A stretch of DNA of 31,347 nucleotides from Bacillota bacterium (GCA_023441965.1 JAEZNB010000070.1:1-31347); one strand, 5' to 3'. Numbered from the stretch's first letter, positions 15,149 through 23,217 are shown. Notes: generated from the letters alone by a model not told the origin. Made by a program: numbers and translations.

Positions 15149-16000
15149 TTAGATCCTTCCGAATGCCTTTAAGATCTCATTCTTTGCCTCCGTTACTGTC
15201 GTAACGTCCGTATGCAGGGAAATGCCCATTTCCTTCAGTCCATTCATTACATAAGTAACCTGCGGCGCTGCCAGATGCATCTGCTCCAGCTCCTTATACC
15301 TGGCAAAGACCTCTTTCGCAGTCCCGTTCATGACCAGGCTTCCCTGATTCATTACCAGCATTCGGCCGGCGTATTTTGCTGCATCCTCCATACTGTGCGT
15401 TACCAGAATAATCGTGATACCGCTCTCAGCATGAAGCTTAGCGATCTGGTCCAGGATATCGTCCCTTCCCTTGGGATCGAGTCCTGCTGTTGGTTCATCC
15501 AGTATCAGAACCTCCGGCTTCATAGCCAGGATACCGGCTATGGCAACCCTTCTCTTCTGTCCACCGGATAATTCAAAGGGCGAAGCATCTAAAAGCTCCT
15601 CTCCGATCCCAACCATTTTCAGTGCCTCATAGGTCCGCAGATCAGCCTCCAGCTTATCCAGTCCCAGATTCTTGGGTCCAAAATTCACATCCTTAAAAAC
15701 CGTTGTCTCAAAGAGCTGATGCTCCGGATATTGAAATACCAGACCCACCTTACTTCTTAGCTCCTTCAGCTTGTAATCCTTATCATAAATATCCTGACCG
15801 TTAAAGAAAATCTGTCCGCTGCTGGCCTTCACCAGACCGTTCATATGTTGAATCAGAGTGGATTTACCGGAACCGGTATGTCCGATCAAACCGATGAATT
15901 CCCCCTTCTGAATGGTCAGGTCGATATCCTTAAGGGCATGCTTCTCAAAAGCGGTCCCACTATTATAGATATAATTGACTTTATCAAATATGATCTGCAC
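15149..16000 (-). CDS. ecfA2: ECF transporter ATP-binding protein EcfA2
   Basis: A 283-residue ATPase with Walker A GHTGSGKS at residues 40-47, FQYPEHQLFETTVFKDVNFGP in the Q-loop region, the signature LSGGQKRRVAIAG, and Walker B LILDEPTAGLDP. The Q-loop and the C-terminal region are typical of the second ECF ATPase. The start is GTG, preceded by AAGGTG. A 154-nt space separates it from ecfA1's stop and its own start; this includes an intergenic hairpin (16059-16082). Confidence 0.96.
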   Translation of the reverse strand: MQIIFDKVNYIYNSGTAFEKHALKDIDLTIQKGEFIGLIGHTGSGKSTLIQHMNGLVKASSGQIFFNGQDIYDKDYKLKELRSKVGLVFQYPEHQLFETTVFKDVNFGPKNLGLDKLEADLRTYEALKMVGIGEELLDASPFELSGGQKRRVAIAGILAMKPEVLILDEPTAGLDPKGRDDILDQIAKLHAESGITIILVTHSMEDAAKYAGRMLVMNQGSLVMNGTAKEVFARYKELEQMHLAAPQVTYVMNGLKEMGISLHTDVTTVTEAKNEILKAFGRI

Positions 16001-16058
16001 TTTTTCACCTTCTAACTTCTACAGACTACAACTGTAAAATATTGGTATATCCTTTTAT

Positions 16059-16082
16059 ATCTGAAAAGGTAAGCTTTCAGAT
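16059..16082 (-). other. Stem-loop between ecfA1 and ecfA2
   Basis: ATCTGAAA (16059-16066) pairs perfectly with TTTCAGAT (16075-16082) over 8 bp with an 8-nt loop. There is no T-run, so it may stabilise or process the message, not end it. Confidence 0.45.
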
Positions 16083-16097
16083 GATTATCGCTAAGCC

Positions 16098-16955
16098 TTA
16101 CTTCCTCTTCAAATCTGCCAGTGCATGAACCAGCTCCTCCACAGACAGAATTCCATCCGGAAGATCGATCCCAGCCTGCTTCAGTTCATAGGCCAGCTCC
16201 GTCACCTGAGGTACGTCCATGCGAAGTCTCTTGATCTCCTCCACCCTGGAGAAGATCTCGCGGGGGGTCCCCTGCATCATGACCTTGCCATGCTCCATGA
16301 CAAAGACCTTGTCAGCATAGATGACTTCATCCATATGGTGAGTAATCAGAAGCACAGTGACCTTTTCCTTCTTATTTAAGCTTCTTACCGTAGAGATTAC
16401 TTCTTTCCTTCCATTCGGATCCAGCATGGCAGTTGGCTCATCCAAAACGATGCATTGAGGCTTCATCGCCATAATCCCTGCAATGGCCACTCTCTGCTTC
16501 TGCCCTCCGGACAGCTTATTCGGAGACTTGCTGCGGTATTCCAGCATACCGACAGCCTTCAGGCTTTGCTCCACCCGTTCCCAGATCTCCTCTGTAGGAA
16601 TACCTAAGTTCTCCGGACCGAAACCGACATCCTCTTCTACAACAGTAGCAATGATTTGATTATCCGGATTCTGAAATACCATGCCTGCTGTCTGGCGGAT
16701 TTCCCAAAGATGCTCTTCCTCTGTGGTCTTCAGACCATTCACCCAGACACTGCCCTCCGTCGGATATAAAATAGCATTGATATGCTTCGCCAGAGTGGAC
16801 TTGCCCGAGCCATTGGCACCCAGGATAGCGATAAAGTCCCCCTTCTCTACATTTAAGCTGACCCCGTCTATCGCCCTGTTGATGGACTCCACATTCCCTT
16901 CCTCGTCCCGTCTGATATATTCAAATGCCAGATCCTCAACCCTGATCATGTCCAT
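16098..16955 (-). CDS. ecfA1: ECF transporter ATP-binding protein EcfA1
   Basis: A 285-residue ATPase and the first gene of the ECF vitamin-uptake core. Walker A GANGSGKS is at residues 46-53, FQNPDNQIIATVVEEDVGFGPENLG forms the Q-loop region, LSGGQ is at 148-152 and Walker B is LDEPTAMLDP at about 171-180. The ATG at 16955 follows GGAGGG by 6 nt and is preferred over an in-frame start 36 nt upstream. Transcription probably begins at the promoter at 17211-17239. Confidence 0.96.
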   Translation of the reverse strand: MDMIRVEDLAFEYIRRDEEGNVESINRAIDGVSLNVEKGDFIAILGANGSGKSTLAKHINAILYPTEGSVWVNGLKTTEEEHLWEIRQTAGMVFQNPDNQIIATVVEEDVGFGPENLGIPTEEIWERVEQSLKAVGMLEYRSKSPNKLSGGQKQRVAIAGIMAMKPQCIVLDEPTAMLDPNGRKEVISTVRSLNKKEKVTVLLITHHMDEVIYADKVFVMEHGKVMMQGTPREIFSRVEEIKRLRMDVPQVTELAYELKQAGIDLPDGILSVEELVHALADLKRK

Positions 16956-17302
16956 AATAACCCTCCATTCTGCCGATACCTGCTTATTCATTGTGCCCTT
17001 GCAGTTTCTGAAATATATCGCACAGCTTTCTAAAGTATCATATACTTAAACTTCTGAATATGCAATATACTTTTCACCGACAGCCTATGATAACTTCATC
17101 AGCGGAAGCCGTATCCCTTCCTTTGTTTCTTCCGTTCAGCTTTCGCATTCAATGATAGATGACATAACATAAATGCTAATCCCAATATTTTCTACAATTG
17201 AAATAAATGTAGTATAGAATAGCAGCCATCTAAAGTCAAGTAAAAGCCGGTCACTGTGTGAAAATGGTGACAATTTGGCTTTCCTTATGCTTTCGCATAC
17301 AT
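16956..17302 (-). other. Spacer with the ECF operon leader
   Basis: About 350 nt lie between ecfA1 and the rplQ terminator. It contains the promoter at 17211-17239 and so a leader of about 250 nt before ecfA1. Several A+T-rich direct and inverted short words occur, but no riboswitch I recognise. The 61-codon frame at 17136-17321 lies across the promoter and is not a gene. Confidence 0.5.
17211..17239 (-). promoter_or_regulatory. Promoter of ecfA1-ecfA2-ecfT-truA
   Basis: TTGACT (17239-17234) and TATACT (17216-17211) are 17 nt apart on the minus strand, each one base from consensus. It lies below the rplQ terminator and gives the ECF cluster its own start. Confidence 0.75.
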
Positions 17303-17335
17303 AAAAAGAGGACGTCCACATCAGTTTACGTCCCC
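17303..17335 (-). terminator. Intrinsic terminator after rplQ
   Basis: On the minus strand, GGGGACGT pairs with ACGTCCTC across a short loop and is followed directly by TTTTT. It starts about 18 nt after the rplQ stop codon. Confidence 0.8.
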
Positions 17336-17352
17336 TTGCTATTGATTCTGTA

Positions 17353-17889
17353 TTATACTAACTCAATTAATACTTCCATCGCTGCATCGCCCTTACGAGG
17401 ACCGATCTTCACGATTCTGGTATAACCACCGTTGCGGTTCGCATACTTAGGTGCGATCTCGTCAAACAGCTTATCGGATAAGTTAACAGACTTGGTATTT
17501 CTCTTCTTGCCTGCGTTCTCTGTCGGAACCTCAGTGATCGGATAGAGGAATTTCATCATCTGCTTTCTGGCATGAAGACGGGTAGCGCTATCCTTCTTGA
17601 TGGTCTTCTCTACGTTGTCATATACCGTAACCTTCTTACCATCAACAACTTCCTTCACTCTCTTACGGTCTTTATCCTTACGGGCAACCTTTGTGGTTAC
17701 CGTAACAGTCTGATAATTGTCTCTTTCCTTTACAGCAAGCGCGATCATGCTTTCGGCAATTCTGCGGATTTCCTTAGCCTTAGCTTCTGTTGTAACAATT
17801 TTACCGTTGTATAATAAATTCGTTACCTGGTTTCTCAGTAAAGCCTTTCTCTGGCTAGAGGTTCTTCCAAGCTTTCTATAACCTGCCAT
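17353..17889 (-). CDS. rplQ: 50S ribosomal protein L17 with a large internal insertion
   Basis: The protein has 178 residues against about 120 in Bacillus. The conserved N-terminus (YRKLGRTSSQRKALLRN) and C-terminus (GGYTRIVKIGPRKGDAAMEVLIELV) are intact. The extra 45 to 50 residues lie at about positions 56-104, just before LHARKQMMKFL. They are lysine- and valine-rich with a repeated strand-like pattern. I recall similar long L17 proteins in Lachnospiraceae, so it is probably a lineage feature and not an error. The gene is last in the alpha operon, with a terminator directly downstream. Confidence 0.97.
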   Translation of the reverse strand: MAGYRKLGRTSSQRKALLRNQVTNLLYNGKIVTTEAKAKEIRRIAESMIALAVKERDNYQTVTVTTKVARKDKDRKRVKEVVDGKKVTVYDNVEKTIKKDSATRLHARKQMMKFLYPITEVPTENAGKKRNTKSVNLSDKLFDEIAPKYANRNGGYTRIVKIGPRKGDAAMEVLIELV

Positions 17890-17957
17890 TTCATTCCCTC
17901 CTTTGATTCATTTCCCTTAATCTATACGTAGAAATATACTCAGTTTACTTCTACTTA

Positions 17958-18917
17958 TCAGTCGTCGCTCTGGTTCAGTGATAAACCGAGCTCCTTAAGC
18001 TTCGCCAGCACTTCTTCCAGAGACTTGCGCCCAAGGTTACGGACCTTCATCATATCTTCCGCAGTCTTGTTTGTAAGCTCTTCCACCGTATTAATACCGG
18101 CTCTCTTTAAGCAGTTGTAAGAACGAACGGATAACTCCAGCTCGTCTATGTTCATCTCAAGTACTTTTTCTTTCTCGTTATCCTCTTTCTCTACCATGAT
18201 TTCTGCTGTCTTCGCATGCTCTGATAGATCTATGAAGGAATTCAGATGCTCACTTAAAACCTTAGCTGCGAGGCTTACTGCTTCGTCCGGGATCAGAGTA
18301 CCATTGGTGTATACGTCCAAGGTAAGCTTATCAAAGTCAGTGATCTGACCCACACGGGTATTCTCAACGGACAGGTTCACGCGCTCTACGGGCGTATAGA
18401 TAGAATCAATCGGAATGACACCGATAGGAAGATCATCATTCTTATTCTTATCTGCGCTCACATAGCCTCTGCCGTTTGTAATCGTAAGCTCCATATATAA
18501 TCTGCTGTCGGGACCGCCGCATAAGGTAGCAATCACCTGATCAGGATTCAGTATCTCGATATCCGGGTCAGCCTGTATATCCCCTGCTGTCACTACAACT
18601 TCACCCTCTGCCTCAATGTATGCGGTTTTAGGCTCATTCGTATCGCTTGTGTTCTTGATTGCTAAACTCTTAATGTTCATGATAATCTCGGTTACATCTT
18701 CCTTCACACCGGGAATAACAGAAAATTCATGAACAACTCCGTCAATTTTAATCTGGCTTACTGCGGAACCGGGCAGGGAGGAAAGCATAATCCTTCTGAG
18801 CGAGTTGCCAAGTGTTGTACCATAGCCTCTCTCCAAGGGCTCTACAACAAAACGGCCAAACTTTTTATCTTCGGAAATTTCTGCAATCTCTATTTTGGGT
18901 TTTTCAAAATCAAACAC
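17958..18917 (-). CDS. rpoA: RNA polymerase alpha subunit
   Basis: A complete 319-residue alpha subunit. The N-terminal assembly domain includes FVVEPLERGYGTTLGNSLRRIMLSSLPGSAV. After an acidic linker (EKEDNEKEK), the C-terminal domain LELSVRSYNCLKRAGINTVEEL contacts promoters and activators. The start codon is GTG, preceded by GGAGGG at 8 nt. The gene lies between rpsD and rplQ, as in nearly all Firmicutes. Confidence 0.99.
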   Translation of the reverse strand: MFDFEKPKIEIAEISEDKKFGRFVVEPLERGYGTTLGNSLRRIMLSSLPGSAVSQIKIDGVVHEFSVIPGVKEDVTEIIMNIKSLAIKNTSDTNEPKTAYIEAEGEVVVTAGDIQADPDIEILNPDQVIATLCGGPDSRLYMELTITNGRGYVSADKNKNDDLPIGVIPIDSIYTPVERVNLSVENTRVGQITDFDKLTLDVYTNGTLIPDEAVSLAAKVLSEHLNSFIDLSEHAKTAEIMVEKEDNEKEKVLEMNIDELELSVRSYNCLKRAGINTVEELTNKTAEDMMKVRNLGRKSLEEVLAKLKELGLSLNQSDD

Positions 18918-18994
18918 AACAGGACCCTCCTTCTGGGTTATTTGAGTTGATTGCTCTGAATATAATAGTCTGCAGAAGTCTGCAGAAACAGCTA

Positions 18995-19591
18995 TTATTT
19001 AGAATACAACTCGACAATTAACATCTCGGCTACCGGAACATCAATCATATCTCTTGTCGGAACTTCCTTAACGACACCTGTCATTGCATCATGGTTTGCT
19101 TCCAGCCATGCAGGTACGGTTCTTCCACCGGTAACTTCAAGGATATCCTTGTATCTCTGTGCACCCTTAACTTTTTCCTTAATCTCAATGGTATCGCCAG
19201 CCTTGAGGGAATAGGACGGAATATTAACGCACTTGCCATTTACTAAAACATGCTTGTGGTCAACGATCTGTCTTGCCTCTGCTCTGGTTCTTGCATAACC
19301 TAAACGGAAAATAACATTGTCAAGTCTGAGCTCTAAGAGGGTTAACAGGTTCTCACCTGCTGTACCGGTCTTCATCTTCTGAGCTCTGTCGAATAAATTT
19401 CTGAAAGGCTTCTCTAATACACCATAGATAAACTTAGCCTTCTGCTTTTCTCTTAACTGTAATCCATATTCACTGACCTTCTTACCTGCTCTTGAAAAAG
19501 ATCTGTTTGACTTCTTGTCAATACCTAAATAAGCAGGCTCCAGTCCAAGGGATCTGCATTTCTTTAAAACGGGACCCATATCTCTTGCCAT
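18995..19591 (-). CDS. rpsD: 30S ribosomal protein S4
   Basis: This 198-residue S4 is of the zinc-free type, since no CxxC cluster is present near the N-terminus. The S4 RNA-binding domain runs from about residue 90 (RLDNVIFRLGYARTRAEARQIVDHKHVLVNG). S4 nucleates 30S assembly and acts as an autogenous repressor in several bacteria. Its position inside the alpha operon, unlike its separate location in B. subtilis, makes the leader upstream of rpsM a candidate target. AGGAGGT precedes the ATG. Confidence 0.98.
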   Translation of the reverse strand: MARDMGPVLKKCRSLGLEPAYLGIDKKSNRSFSRAGKKVSEYGLQLREKQKAKFIYGVLEKPFRNLFDRAQKMKTGTAGENLLTLLELRLDNVIFRLGYARTRAEARQIVDHKHVLVNGKCVNIPSYSLKAGDTIEIKEKVKGAQRYKDILEVTGGRTVPAWLEANHDAMTGVVKEVPTRDMIDVPVAEMLIVELYSK

Positions 19592-19607
19592 TCTATTCTA
19601 CCTCCTA

Positions 19608-20015
19608 TTAGACTCTTCTGCGTTTTGGCGGACGACATCCATTATGAGGAACCGGAGTAACATCCTTAATGCTTGTTACTTCAATACCACATGCCTGGAG
19701 TGCACGAATTGCTGCCTCACGGCCCTGACCGGGTCCTTTAACCATAACTTCAACGGACTTCAGCCCATGAACAAGTGCTGCCTTCGCTGCTGTTTCAGCT
19801 GCCATCTGTGCTGCATAAGCTGTTGATTTTCTTGAACCTCTGAAGCCTAATCCACCGGCACTAGCCCAAGAAAGTGCATTACCTTCCGAATCGGTCAGCG
19901 TAACAATTGTATTATTAAAAGATGACTGAATGTGTGCCTGTCCACGATCGACGTTCTTCTTGACACGCTTCTTTGTCACTTTTCTTGCTGCTGGTGTTGC
20001 TGTTTTCTTAGCCAT
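19608..20015 (-). CDS. rpsK: 30S ribosomal protein S11
   Basis: A 135-residue protein. Its basic N-terminal tail is slightly longer than average and is followed by AHIQSSFNNTIVTLTDSEGNALSWASAG and the C-terminal DVTPVPHNGCRPPKRRRV. It forms part of the 30S platform near the mRNA exit. The ATG is preceded by AGGAGGG. It follows rpsM after an unusually long 169-nt spacer that contains a tight G+C-rich hairpin. Confidence 0.99.
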   Translation of the reverse strand: MAKKTATPAARKVTKKRVKKNVDRGQAHIQSSFNNTIVTLTDSEGNALSWASAGGLGFRGSRKSTAYAAQMAAETAAKAALVHGLKSVEVMVKGPGQGREAAIRALQACGIEVTSIKDVTPVPHNGCRPPKRRRV

Positions 20016-20120
20016 TTAAACAAACCCTCCTATTGGATTTTATACTGCTATGTCCGGATCATGTAACGATCTGCTGTATGAAGGGACCGTGATCACCCTA
20101 CCATCTCTCCATACGAAGCC

Positions 20121-20137
20121 TGCCGGCCTGGCCGGCA
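20121..20137 (-). other. Tight G+C-rich hairpin between rpsM and rpsK
   Basis: TGCCGGC and GCCGGCA pair perfectly around a 3-nt loop. No T-run follows. It may be a processing or attenuation element in the unusually long spacer. Confidence 0.55.
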
Positions 20138-20184
20138 TACAGCGGACATCATCTATTTCTTCTTCATTTTTAACTGCACGCGGA

Positions 20185-20553
20185 TTACTTCTTCTTATTA
20201 GCAACAGTTCTGCGCGGGCCCTTTCTTGTTCTTGCATTGGTCTTTGTCTTCTGACCACGAACCGGAAGTCCCTTTCTATGACGGATACCTCTGTAGCATC
20301 CGATTTCCTGTAATCTCTTAATGTTTAACGCGATTTCTCTTCTTAAGTCACCCTCTACCATCTGTGTCTCATCGATGATATCACGGATTCTGGCTACTTC
20401 TTCGTCAGTTAAATCTCTTACACGAGTGTCGGGATTAACCTTTGCCTGAGCCAGGATACGATTGGAGCTTGCCCTTCCGATACCGTAAATATAGGTAAGT
20501 CCGATCTCTACACGTTTCTCTCTTGGTAAATCTACACCACTGATACGAGCCAT
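20185..20553 (-). CDS. rpsM: 30S ribosomal protein S13
   Basis: This 122-residue protein starts with MARISGVDLPREKRVEIGLTYIYGIG and ends in the basic tail RTRKGPRRTVANKKK that touches P-site tRNA. The ATG at 20553, behind GGAGGTG, is the family start; an in-frame codon upstream would add 13 unrelated residues. It is the first gene after the rpmJ terminator and has its own long leader. Confidence 0.98.
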   Translation of the reverse strand: MARISGVDLPREKRVEIGLTYIYGIGRASSNRILAQAKVNPDTRVRDLTDEEVARIRDIIDETQMVEGDLRREIALNIKRLQEIGCYRGIRHRKGLPVRGQKTKTNARTRKGPRRTVANKKK

Positions 20554-20876
20554 GTGCTCAATACACCTCCAAAATATTATTGTTTTACACAAGAATAAGC
20601 AGATACTGCTTATTCACCACCAGAACAAGCTAATTTCCAGCTTATTCTTTCTTTCCGTAATGACATCCCAGCCGTGAGTGTCCTTACGTCAGCCGCTTTA
20701 AATTGTGATAAACATGACAATCAGCATGCTTATTAAGACTCCGTAATGACGGTACGGTTCTTAAGACAGGGTAAGGGAGAATGGCCTTCACCGTTCTGTC
20801 CACAATATCACAATGACCTTACCTGTTTCCAGGCAGTTGATTGTAACACAAAAAGCAAGACTTAGGATAATATGAT
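20554..20876 (-). promoter_or_regulatory. Structured leader of the rpsM-rpsK-rpsD-rpoA-rplQ operon
   Basis: This 320-nt gene-free region follows a terminator and precedes rpsM. On the transcript, CAGGTAAGG (20825-20817) can pair with CCTTACCCTG (20776-20767). A second perfect 8-bp stem, GAATAAGC/GCTTATTC (20593-20615), lies just before the ribosome binding site. The word TCCGTAATGAC occurs twice, near 20656 and 20731. It is not a gene. It may be an autoregulatory leader, with S4 as the natural candidate ligand. Confidence 0.5.
20840..20848 (-). promoter_or_regulatory. Extended -10 element upstream of the rpsM leader
   Basis: TGT followed by TACAAT on the minus strand forms an extended -10, 35 nt below the rpmJ terminator. 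No good -35 is present at 17 to 18 nt. Confidence 0.4.
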
Positions 20877-20914
20877 AAAACAATAGCAGTCCTTAAAAGG
20901 ACCCGAACTATTGT
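20877..20914 (-). terminator. Intrinsic terminator after rpmJ
   Basis: On the transcript, ACAATAG pairs with CTATTGT, enclosing the perfect GTCCTT/AAGGAC stem, followed by TTTTATC. It begins 3 nt after the rpmJ stop. It would separate or attenuate the spc-type genes from the alpha operon. Confidence 0.8.
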
Positions 20915-20917
20915 AAA

Positions 20918-21031
20918 TTAGCCTTGTCTCTGTTTGTGTTTAGGGTTAACACAGATCACTCTGATGGCACCCTTTCTCTTGATGATCTTGCATTTCTCGC
21001 AAATTGGTTTCACTGATGACCTTACTTTCAC
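20918..21031 (-). CDS. rpmJ: 50S ribosomal protein L36
   Basis: The 37-residue protein reads MKVRSSVKPICEKCKIIKRK and continues to a CVNPKHKQRQG end. The zinc ligands Cys11, Cys14, Cys27 and His32 are all in place, so it is the zinc-binding C+ form. It starts with GTG, placed by AAAGGGG 9 nt upstream and by the exact family length. It follows infA by 131 nt. Confidence 0.98.
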   Translation of the reverse strand: MKVRSSVKPICEKCKIIKRKGAIRVICVNPKHKQRQG

Positions 21032-21162
21032 AGTAATTCACCCCTTTCAAAAAAGTCCGCTTATTATTATATCACCGCAGAAATATAATAGCAAGCATTA
21101 TTTTACTGTCGTATACTGATCCTTGAAACAGGCCGAATGCCCGTCCGATTTTCGTAATTTGG

Positions 21163-21381
21163 TTATTTGTCGCGCCAGATAATTCTACCCTTTGTCAAAT
21201 CATATGGGGATAACTCTAAAGTTACCTTATCACCCGGTACTATCTTGATAAAGTTCATACGCAGCTTTCCGCTGATATGGGCGAGAACCCTGTGTCCATT
21301 CTCAAGCTCGACCTGGAACATGGCATTCGGCAGCTTCTCAATCACGGTACCTTCGATTTCAACAACATCGGTCTTTGACAT
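21163..21381 (-). CDS. infA: Translation initiation factor IF-1
   Basis: A 72-residue single S1/OB-fold protein with the typical start VVEIEGTVIEKLPNAMFQVELENGHRVLAHISGKLRMN and end YDLTKGRIIWRDK. IF-1 binds the 30S A site during initiation. Its ATG shares one base with the TAA stop of the upstream KOW gene, suggesting translational coupling. Confidence 0.99.
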   Translation of the reverse strand: MSKTDVVEIEGTVIEKLPNAMFQVELENGHRVLAHISGKLRMNFIKIVPGDKVTLELSPYDLTKGRIIWRDK

Positions 21382-21665
21382 TATTCAACCTCCTTACATG
21401 AATTTACATTGGCTATCAATTTAATGGCTCTCTTGATCTCCTCATCCCTGACGCTCCGGCTGATCACCTTATGAGCCAGAAGCGGGTCTGACTGACCGAG
21501 GCCTTCCACATGCTTTTTTTTCTTCTTTTTTGGCCGGGAAATGGTTCTGATTTTTCCGTCCACTAAATATACATATTCATGATCCATTTGAAATATAACA
21601 TAGATTTTTCCGAGATCGTGCCCGGCTTTGGAGACTGCAAAGCCTCCTGTTACAAGTTCCTTCAT
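21381..21665 (-). CDS. KOW-domain RNA-binding protein (L14e/L27e-like)
   Basis: This 94-residue protein lies between map and infA, a place where many Clostridia carry a small KOW-type protein. The KOW-like strand region is near residues 5-40 (GGFAVSKAGHDLGKIYVIF, then YVYLVDGKIRTI). A run of six lysines at 46-51 follows, encoded by two long A-tracts. It probably binds rRNA or the translation machinery, but its function is not established. The ATG follows TGGAG by 7 to 8 nt. Confidence 0.92.
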   Translation of the reverse strand: MKELVTGGFAVSKAGHDLGKIYVIFQMDHEYVYLVDGKIRTISRPKKKKKKHVEGLGQSDPLLAHKVISRSVRDEEIKRAIKLIANVNSCKEVE

Positions 21666-21710
21666 TCACATACTCCAGTATTTCTTTACGTCATACCTAC
21701 AATTCATGAA

Positions 21711-22466
21711 TTAAGGCCTTAAGGTGAGAATCTCAGGATCACCGCCGGTAATCAGTATGGTATTCTCGTAATGAGCGGATAGGGATCCGTCCTCTGTCAC
21801 CACTGTCCAATCATCCTCAAGCCAGCATACATCATATCTGCCTGCGTTTACCATGGGTTCGATCGCCAAGGTCATACCGGCTTCCAGCTTCGGGCCCCTT
21901 CTCTTCTGCCTGAAATTTGGTATCTGCGGTTCTTCATGAAGACTCCTGCCAATTCCATGCCCTACCAAATCTCTGACAACGGAAAAACCAAAGGACTCGA
22001 CATAATCCTGAATCCCTTCCGAGATCTCATGCAGATGTACTCCCTCTTTGGCCAGCTTGATTCCTTCATAGAAGCTCTGCTCTGTTACCTCAATCAGCTG
22101 CCTTGCTTCCTTGGAAATCTCTCCGACCGGAAGGGTTCTGGCAGCATCCGAGTGAAAGCCCTGGTAGATGACTCCACAATCCAGACTTACGATATCACCA
22201 TCCTTAAGGATTCGATCCTTTGAGGGTATTCCGTGCACTACTTCATCGTTCACACTGATGCAGATTGAAGCCGGATATCCATTATAATTAAGAAAGGAAG
22301 GAATACAGCCGTAGCTTCTGATGATTTCCGCACATCGCTTGTCAATCTCCAGTGTGGAGATGCCGGGACGTACATAGCCCTTCAGCTGTTCCAGTACATT
22401 CGCAAGAATCCTTCCGGACTCGCGCATCAATTCAATCTCTTTCCCTGACTTAATACTAATTGACAT
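21711..22466 (-). CDS. map: Methionine aminopeptidase, type I
   Basis: A 251-residue enzyme removing N-terminal methionine from nascent proteins. All five metal ligands are visible: Asp96, Asp107, His170, Glu203 and Glu234, with the substrate-contacting His79. I use the ATG at 22466, directly behind GGAGGAAATT; a longer in-frame version starts inside the adk spacer. It follows adk by 42 nt, as in other Firmicutes. Confidence 0.98.
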   Translation of the reverse strand: MSISIKSGKEIELMRESGRILANVLEQLKGYVRPGISTLEIDKRCAEIIRSYGCIPSFLNYNGYPASICISVNDEVVHGIPSKDRILKDGDIVSLDCGVIYQGFHSDAARTLPVGEISKEARQLIEVTEQSFYEGIKLAKEGVHLHEISEGIQDYVESFGFSVVRDLVGHGIGRSLHEEPQIPNFRQKRRGPKLEAGMTLAIEPMVNAGRYDVCWLEDDWTVVTEDGSLSAHYENTILITGGDPEILTLRP

Positions 22467-22508
22467 AATTTCCTCCATCTGCTGTCTAAAGCTGCTGTTC
22501 CGGGTCAC

Positions 22509-23153
22509 TTATGCTTCTACGATTGCCACAATCTCATCAAATATCTCATCCATGTCTCTGGCTCCGTCAACGCTCCTTAAGATTCCCTTACCCTGATAAT
22601 AATCAATCAGGGGCTGTGTCTGCTCGTGATAAACCTTTAACCTTTTCTCGACTGTCTCCGGCTTATCATCATCCCTAAGGATCAGCTCGGCTCCGCAGGT
22701 ATCACAGATGCCTTCCTTCTTGGGAGGAATGGTAACTACATGATAAGTAGCACCACAGCCGACGCAGGCTCTTCTTCCGGACATACGGCGGACAATATTC
22801 TCGTCTGCAACATCCACATCTATGGCAAATTCCAGACCATCCTTATTCTTTGCCAGAGCTTCATCCAAGACCTTTGCCTGTGGTATCGTTCTCGGAAAGC
22901 CATCCAGCACATAGCCCTTCTCACAATCAGGCTCTTTAAAGCGGTCAATGACCAGGTCGACTACCAGCTCATCGGGAACCAGAAGTCCCTGATCCATGTA
23001 TACCTTTGCCTTCTTGCCAAGCTCAGTTCCGTTTTTGATATTTGCACGGAAGATATCTCCGGTAGAAATATGCGGTATCCCGTACTTTGATGCCAGTCTT
23101 TTCGCCTGTGTACCCTTCCCTGCTCCGGGGGCTCCTAACATAACAATCTTCAT
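22509..23153 (-). CDS. adk: Adenylate kinase, zinc-binding long form
   Basis: A 214-residue enzyme interconverting ATP plus AMP with two ADP. The P-loop GAPGAGKGT is at residues 8-16, LDGFPRT at 83-89, and the LID carries a complete four-cysteine zinc site (Cys130, Cys133, Cys150, Cys153), typical of Gram-positive adenylate kinases. It is located between secY and map. An AGGAGG precedes the ATG. Confidence 0.99.
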   Translation of the reverse strand: MKIVMLGAPGAGKGTQAKRLASKYGIPHISTGDIFRANIKNGTELGKKAKVYMDQGLLVPDELVVDLVIDRFKEPDCEKGYVLDGFPRTIPQAKVLDEALAKNKDGLEFAIDVDVADENIVRRMSGRRACVGCGATYHVVTIPPKKEGICDTCGAELILRDDDKPETVEKRLKVYHEQTQPLIDYYQGKGILRSVDGARDMDEIFDEIVAIVEA

Positions 23154-23217
23154 GTACTCATATCCTCCTGTATCAAAGGTGGTAAGTAGTGGTTATGCTG
23201 TCTTATATCACGTAACC

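Noticed and set aside
16956..17210. Riboswitch for vitamin control upstream of the ECF genes
   Set aside because: I looked for cobalamin, thiamine and riboflavin riboswitch core words and saw none. The core ECF genes are usually not under riboswitch control.
17136..17321. 61-codon frame upstream of ecfA1
   Set aside because: It covers the ecf promoter and part of the rplQ terminator, with no binding site or recognisable sequence.
20040..20258. 72-codon frame in the rpsM-rpsK spacer
   Set aside because: Its first third is rpsM read in another frame and the rest crosses the hairpin. No start signal is present.
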